Source: a virus
Virus record (IMG/VR): IMGVR_UViG_3300025641_000015
Coordinates: 1 to 43,261 of that record
Length of the DNA: 43,261 nt
Direction: 5' to 3' (one strand)
Part shown: positions 41,461-43,261 of the stretch, one piece after another
Numbering within the stretch: position 1 is the first letter of the stretch
How the letters are laid out: the number at the start of each line of letters is the position of its first letter
Position numbers and translations under genes: made by a program
Notes under the pieces: generated by a model
Told to the model about the DNA's origin: nothing
Database searches by the model: none
The model's input: the letters and a program-made list of their open reading frames with translations, nothing else

Positions 41461-41764
41461 TTTTTATTCTAATTTTTAATTCAGCAATGGTTTTTTGTAT
41501 ATCAGCAGCTAATTCATATTTTTCTGCATCAACTAGCTTTTGTTTTACATCATACAATGCTTGTACCCTGTCTTCTAGTTCTTGTATATTAGAATAATTA
41601 TCTTCTACTTTTTCAGTATCTACTGAATCAAATCTTACTTCAAAATCACTATCTTTTTGTTTTTCTATTACAGTTTCTATAAATTGATCATCAATCTCTT
41701 TTTGCATATCAACTAATGCATCTACAATCATTTTTGTCAACTTAACCATTTCTTTTTCAGTCAT
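41450..41764 (-). CDS. Coiled-coil protein with a UVR-like motif
   Basis: A 104-residue acidic helical protein. The C-terminal segment LYDVKQKLVDAEKYELAADI followed by QKTIAEL has the spacing of the UVR domain found at the UvrB C-terminus and in UvrC, a helical hairpin used for protein-protein contact. The rest is coiled coil. The UVR label is a motif impression. The gene lies between a small conserved phage protein and a basic protein, with stop-start overlap at its end. Confidence 0.6.
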   Translation of the reverse strand: MTEKEMVKLTKMIVDALVDMQKEIDDQFIETVIEKQKDSDFEVRFDSVDTEKVEDNYSNIQELEDRVQALYDVKQKLVDAEKYELAADIQKTIAELKIRIKNEK

Positions 41765-41765
41765 A

Positions 41766-41960
41766 TTACGATTTTATTAATTTTTTTAACTCTAAATTTA
41801 ATTGTTCTGCTGCATAATTTATATGCTTTTGTGTAGTACGTGACCAATCACCTAATTGTTTTAAGTACTTGCCATCTATTATAGCCACACACGTATTGTA
41901 ACTGTATATTTTATCATCATGTAGAACTAAATTAGTTCTGTATTTATCAAATCTTCTCAT
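41766..41960 (-). CDS. Small conserved phage protein (DUF8033-like)
   Basis: A 64-residue protein with YSYNTCVAIIDGKYLKQLGD and WSRTTQKHINYAAEQLNLEL. I recall this 'V..I.G..L..LG.WS.TT.KHINYVA' pattern from many small phage proteins of unknown function. Its ATG overlaps the dCMP deaminase stop (ATGA). Its stop precedes the next ATG by one base (TAATATG). Confidence 0.65.
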   Translation of the reverse strand: MRRFDKYRTNLVLHDDKIYSYNTCVAIIDGKYLKQLGDWSRTTQKHINYAAEQLNLELKKLIKS

Positions 41961-42370
41961 ATTACATCTATTATTACATTACATTCTTTTAATAACGTTA
42001 AACCATCAGTATTTTTATATACATCACTATATACTACTCTGATTATACCTGCTTGAATAATAAGCTTTGCACATTCCATACACGGTGACAACGTAGTGTA
42101 TAGCACAGCACCACTACTAGATTGAGTAGACTGAGCTACTTTGGCTATTGCATTTGATTCTGCGTGTAGAACATGTGGCAATGTTAAGCCAGTAATTTTG
42201 TTTTCACATTTATTATCCATACCAGACGGAGTACCATTAAAACCAAAAGATAATATGTTATTATTCTTAACAATAACGGATCCTACAGCACGTCTGTTAC
42301 TAACACTTAATAGGCTAATGTCATATGCGATAGCCATATAAGTCTTGTCTAATTTTTTTTGTCTAGCCAT
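41957..42370 (-). CDS. dCMP deaminase
   Basis: A 137-residue zinc deaminase that converts dCMP to dUMP, feeding dTMP synthesis. The zinc site is HAESNAI (H69, with catalytic Glu71) and LSPCMECAKLI (C97, C100). The N-terminal NRRAVGSVIV and GFNGTPSGMDN motifs are those of phage dCMP deaminases such as T4 cd. Together with RNR, the TS-family enzyme and MazG it belongs to the nucleotide-supply set. Its start overlaps the DnaA-like gene's stop by one base. Confidence 0.93.
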   Translation of the reverse strand: MARQKKLDKTYMAIAYDISLLSVSNRRAVGSVIVKNNNILSFGFNGTPSGMDNKCENKITGLTLPHVLHAESNAIAKVAQSTQSSSGAVLYTTLSPCMECAKLIIQAGIIRVVYSDVYKNTDGLTLLKECNVIIDVI

Positions 42371-42840
42371 TATTTATTAATTTCAAAATTAATATCGTTT
42401 TGAAGACGTATTTTGTTTGTAATGGTATTATTATATGAATCTCTATAAGTAACTGTACCATCTTGCCATGTTATAGCCAACACATCTTTAGTTTGTGTAT
42501 TAGGTTTTAATTCTACTGAATTAATTTCAGATGAGTACGCAGCAGGTCCTATTATAAGCATTTCTAACGTGTTTAATTCACGTCTAGTATCTTTATCTAC
42601 CGTATATAAGGTATTTATCTTATTCTCTCCATGAATGACAGTAGCATGATTTCTGTTTATATACTTTCCTATGTATATGTAGCTTGATGAGGTATGTCTT
42701 CTAGCTAAAATACAGAACATGTGCCTAGCCGTAACTAATTCAAATAGTCTGCTTTTTGATAGCACATCTTTTTCGTCAACGTTGTAGTACAAACATACAG
42801 TTTCCATTATATTATCTAGTGCTTTATTTTTATTATTCAT
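42370..42840 (-). CDS. Stand-alone DnaA domain IV-like DNA-binding protein
   Basis: A 156-residue protein. Residues 8-88 match the C-terminal DNA-binding domain of DnaA: a helix ending VLSKSR, then LVTARHMFCILARRHT, then IGKYINRNHATVIHGENKIN, which parallels the DnaA signature with the DHTTV/DHSTV loop that contacts the DnaA box. There is no AAA+ ATPase domain. The remaining ~65 residues are beta-rich and unassigned. It could bind origin sequences to start phage replication or compete with host DnaA. Its start overlaps the previous gene by 8 nt. Confidence 0.78.
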   Translation of the reverse strand: MNNKNKALDNIMETVCLYYNVDEKDVLSKSRLFELVTARHMFCILARRHTSSSYIYIGKYINRNHATVIHGENKINTLYTVDKDTRRELNTLEMLIIGPAAYSSEINSVELKPNTQTKDVLAITWQDGTVTYRDSYNNTITNKIRLQNDINFEINK

Positions 42841-43051
42841 AATTTTCTTTTATAGCTTGTTTAACTTGATTAAATAAATCTTTAAATAACATTTCGTAAG
42901 TCTCTTCTCCCATGGGCTCACAATCTATCTCTATAAATCTTTGCATTTCATTAATAACCACGTCTTCACTGTCGGATATTTGTTTTGCAAAGTACATTAT
43001 AGTATCCTCGTTCCAATAAAATTTATTATCCATATAGTTTAATTGTAACAT
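42833..43051 (-). CDS. Small acidic hypothetical protein
   Basis: A 72-residue helical, acidic protein (FAKQISDSEDVVINEMQRFI). No family is recognised. The chosen ATG at 43,051 abuts the upstream TAA (TAAATG). A second in-frame ATG six codons later is an alternative. It runs into the DnaA-like gene with an 8-nt overlap. Confidence 0.55.
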   Translation of the reverse strand: MLQLNYMDNKFYWNEDTIMYFAKQISDSEDVVINEMQRFIEIDCEPMGEETYEMLFKDLFNQVKQAIKENYE

Positions 43052-43261
43052 TTATTCTGCCGCACGAGATCTCTCATGGTTTATATGATCAGTAATCTCT
43101 TGGTAGTTAACATCTTCTAAGAATGCACCCACATATGATACTGCTAGGACTGAATCACCAAATACAATCTCTTTTACCATCTCTTGTATAGCGTCTGCAG
43201 TGATGTCTTCTTCATAGTCATCCCAGTCAAGGCCATCTAATATTTCTAAATTTACACGCCA
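43052..43261 (-). CDS. C-terminal end of a protein of unknown function (cut by window edge)
   Basis: An open minus-strand frame enters from the right edge and ends with TAA directly before the next ATG. The visible 69 residues are acidic, beginning WRVNLEILDGLDWDDYEED and ending ITDHINHERSRAAE, with no recognisable domain. The start lies outside the window. Confidence 0.55.
   Translation of the reverse strand, partial: WRVNLEILDGLDWDDYEEDITADAIQEMVKEIVFGDSVLAVSYVGAFLEDVNYQEITDHINHERSRAAE

Noticed and set aside
1-43261. CRISPR array or tRNA genes
   Set aside because: No series of regularly spaced identical repeats beyond the two 23-bp copies at 32.3 kb, and no cloverleaf-capable sequence with a CCA-type end or GTTCGANNC box was recognised in any intergenic gap.

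Overview
The window is one contiguous piece of a tailed double-stranded DNA phage, AT-rich throughout, with almost no space between genes. Three things suggest a host in the Bacteroidetes, probably a marine flavobacterium. Starts are preceded by A/T-rich leaders instead of Shine-Dalgarno boxes. Many genes are joined by TAATG, ATGA or TAATATG junctions. The head-tail proteins resemble those I recall from crAss-like and Cellulophaga podoviruses. Family assignments come from reading motifs, not from database searches.

Layout: two convergent gene blocks meet at a bidirectional terminator near 29,730-29,764. The plus-strand block (2-29,684) is the late morphogenesis region. It holds a holin, small accessory proteins, a tandem GroES-like protein, small and large terminase, portal, a scaffold-like protein, the major capsid protein, head-tail ring or connector proteins, two large tail nozzle proteins, a cupin protein, two internal-virion-like proteins, a 2549-residue giant virion protein carrying a zinc-protease motif, and a small basic protein.

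The minus-strand block (43,261 down to 29,785) is the early and middle replication region. Read in its own direction it gives a stand-alone DnaA DNA-binding domain, dCMP deaminase, a UVR-like coiled-coil protein, an HTH protein, a sigma factor, an ERF annealing protein, a RecE-like nuclease, an SSB-like protein and a T7-gp4-type primase-helicase. A thymidylate-synthase-family enzyme with a dCMP-type active-site Asp follows, then a GIY-YIG/MazG fusion, a PD-(D/E)XK endonuclease and several tiny proteins. It ends with class I ribonucleotide reductase, whose nrdB and nrdA genes are separated by a SET-domain gene and two small genes.

How it fits together: NrdA/NrdB, dCMP deaminase, the TS-family enzyme and MazG reshape the nucleotide pool. 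Primase-helicase, SSB, ERF, nuclease and the DnaA-like protein serve replication and recombination. The sigma factor and HTH protein probably switch on the late block. The points most worth a second look are an integron-cassette-like unit at 33.5-33.9 kb, the SET gene inside the RNR operon, the TS-family enzyme with Asp in place of Asn, a shared ~55-bp element at 18.4 and 41.3 kb, the tandem GroES protein, and four small genes (34-53 codons). No tRNA, CRISPR array, integrase or insertion sequence was recognised.
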